From the NCBI GenBank assembly GCA_016934355.1, contig JAFGTA010000097.1, positions 1-22,361 of the forward strand: a stretch of DNA of 22,361 bases, written 5' to 3'. Every line of letters starts with the position of its first letter. Positions within the stretch are counted from its first letter, which is position 1. The position numbers and the translations under genes were made by a program. A model generated the notes under the pieces. The model was not told the origin of the DNA. It was given only the letters and a program-made list of their open reading frames with translations, and did no database searches. This stretch comes from Candidatus Bathyarchaeota archaeon. GTDB taxonomy: Archaea > Thermoproteota > Bathyarchaeia > TCS64. Positions 21,554-22,361 of this stretch are shown here, in pieces.

Positions 21554-22361
21554 TTGCAGTCAACACAAGCCGAATCCCAAGCCGACACAGAGTACGCCGA
21601 ATCTAGTTTCGGCGAAGTCCTGAGGCACAAGATCGACAGCCGAGAAGCTGTTGTGGGCGTCATCGGCCTCGGCTACGTGGGGCTTCCCCTATCACTGGAG
21701 TTCAGCAGAGAGCTCAGCGTCATCGGGTACGACGTGGACGAGAGAAAAGTGGACTCGCTGAACAAACACGAGTCATATGTCTTAGACATCGAGAACAGCG
21801 CCCTCCGGCGACATGTGGGCAAGAGCCTCCACCCAACGACGGACGCAGAGAGGATGCGTGAATGCGACTTCATCATAGTCTGTGTTCCGACGCCCCTCAA
21901 GGAGAACCTTGAGCCTGACCTCAGCTACATTGTAAGCGCCGCCGAGACGATCAGAGGGGTGTTGAGGGAGGGCCAGTTCGTCATTCTGGAGAGCACGACG
22001 TACCCGGGAACCACCGACGAGGTCCTGCTCAGAGTCCTCAGGGAGACAGGGCTGGAGCCCGGAGTGCACTTCGGCCTAGCCTACTCGCCGGAGAGGGTGG
22101 ACCCGGGGAACACCAAACACCCGATCCGTACGGTGCCCAAGATCGTGGGGGGGTTCAACCCTGAGTGCACGGGCATCGCGTCCCAGCTCTACTCGACAGT
22201 TTTCGACGTGGTCCACCCGGTCTCCGACATGAAGACCGCCGAGGCAGCTAAGATCCTTGAGAACATATTCCGAAACGTCAACATCGCGTTGATAAACGAG
22301 CTGTCTCTTGTCTTCACGCGGCTCGGCATTGACACGTGGGAGGTCATCGAGGCGGCGTCGA
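21554..22361 (+). CDS. UDP-sugar 6-dehydrogenase (WbpA/WecC-like), partial
   Basis: The frame runs off the right edge after 269 codons of an expected 420-450. SFGEVLRHKIDSREAVVGV leads into the NAD-binding GVIGLGYVGLPLSLEF, then VCVPTPLKENLEPDLSYI, LESTTYPGTTDEVL, the AYSPERVDPGN motif and KTAEAAKILENIFRNVNIALINE, where Lys and Asn line the active site. The enzyme oxidises C-6 of a UDP-sugar to a carboxylate with two NAD+. The SPERVDPGN form fits UDP-GlcNAc or UDP-ManNAc dehydrogenases better than UDP-glucose ones, but this is not certain. There is no ATG in frame upstream; TTG 21554, preceded by CCGGAG, is the best start. The catalytic Cys lies beyond the window. Confidence 0.88.
   Translation, partial: MQSTQAESQADTEYAESSFGEVLRHKIDSREAVVGVIGLGYVGLPLSLEFSRELSVIGYDVDERKVDSLNKHESYVLDIENSALRRHVGKSLHPTTDAERMRECDFIIVCVPTPLKENLEPDLSYIVSAAETIRGVLREGQFVILESTTYPGTTDEVLLRVLRETGLEPGVHFGLAYSPERVDPGNTKHPIRTVPKIVGGFNPECTGIASQLYSTVFDVVHPVSDMKTAEAAKILENIFRNVNIALINELSLVFTRLGIDTWEVIEAAS

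Noticed and set aside
1..22361. CRISPR arrays, insertion-sequence ends, rRNA genes
   Set aside because: I saw no regularly spaced repeats, transposase frames, terminal inverted repeats or rRNA-like sequence anywhere in the window.

Overview
The window looks like a chromosomal segment of an anaerobic archaeon. Several genes start at or very near a predicted transcription start, with TATA-like boxes about 25-28 bases upstream (the genes starting at 1870, 705 and 9494). It encodes a heterodisulfide-reductase type redox operon, a stand-alone AsnC ligand-binding domain beside an Lrp/AsnC regulator, and a dolichyl-phosphate-type glycosyltransferase. A Bathyarchaeia/TACK-like host is my guess; the sequence does not settle the phylum.

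Layout. 1-3154: a 5'-complete but window-truncated DUF1177 gene (minus), a small coiled-coil gene, a metallo-beta-lactamase (MBL) fold hydrolase and a GT4 glycosyltransferase. 3138-5150: a gene graveyard, with a decayed second MBL paralogue, an argininosuccinate-lyase-like relic with stops and frameshifts, and a shattered membrane-protein gene. 5371-8792: a compact capE-capF-capG operon predicted to make UDP-N-acetyl-L-fucosamine. 8940-10240: an AT-rich stretch with three tiny helical-protein genes. 10241-11306: a GT2 glycosyltransferase with two C-terminal membrane helices. 11462-12081: an M20-peptidase relic with a large internal deletion. 12216-14014: a membrane-anchored coiled-coil protein, an Lrp/AsnC regulator and a stand-alone RAM-domain protein. 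14019-21074 (minus): six overlapping genes, hdrC-hdrB-hdrA(QmoA-like)-hdrA::mvhD(QmoB-like)-nfnA-nfnB. 21492-end: the start of a UDP-sugar 6-dehydrogenase gene.

Two systems stand out. First, the capE operon, the GT2 gene and the UDP-sugar dehydrogenase are all preceded by the same 41-base ungapped element: CTACACTC, then TAATATC at +14, then TCCAYGAA at +30, with 25 of 41 positions identical in all three. This looks like a shared promoter for a scattered surface-glycan regulon. A degenerate fourth half-copy lies at 5210. Second, the six-gene redox operon joins a QmoAB-like HdrA pair, HdrBC and NfnAB-like NAD(P)H modules, which suggests a flavin-based electron-bifurcating complex exchanging electrons among NAD(P)H, ferredoxin and a thiol/disulfide carrier.

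The relics around the glycan genes (ArgH-like on one side, ArgE/M20-like on the other) suggest that glycan genes were inserted into, or displaced, older metabolic genes.
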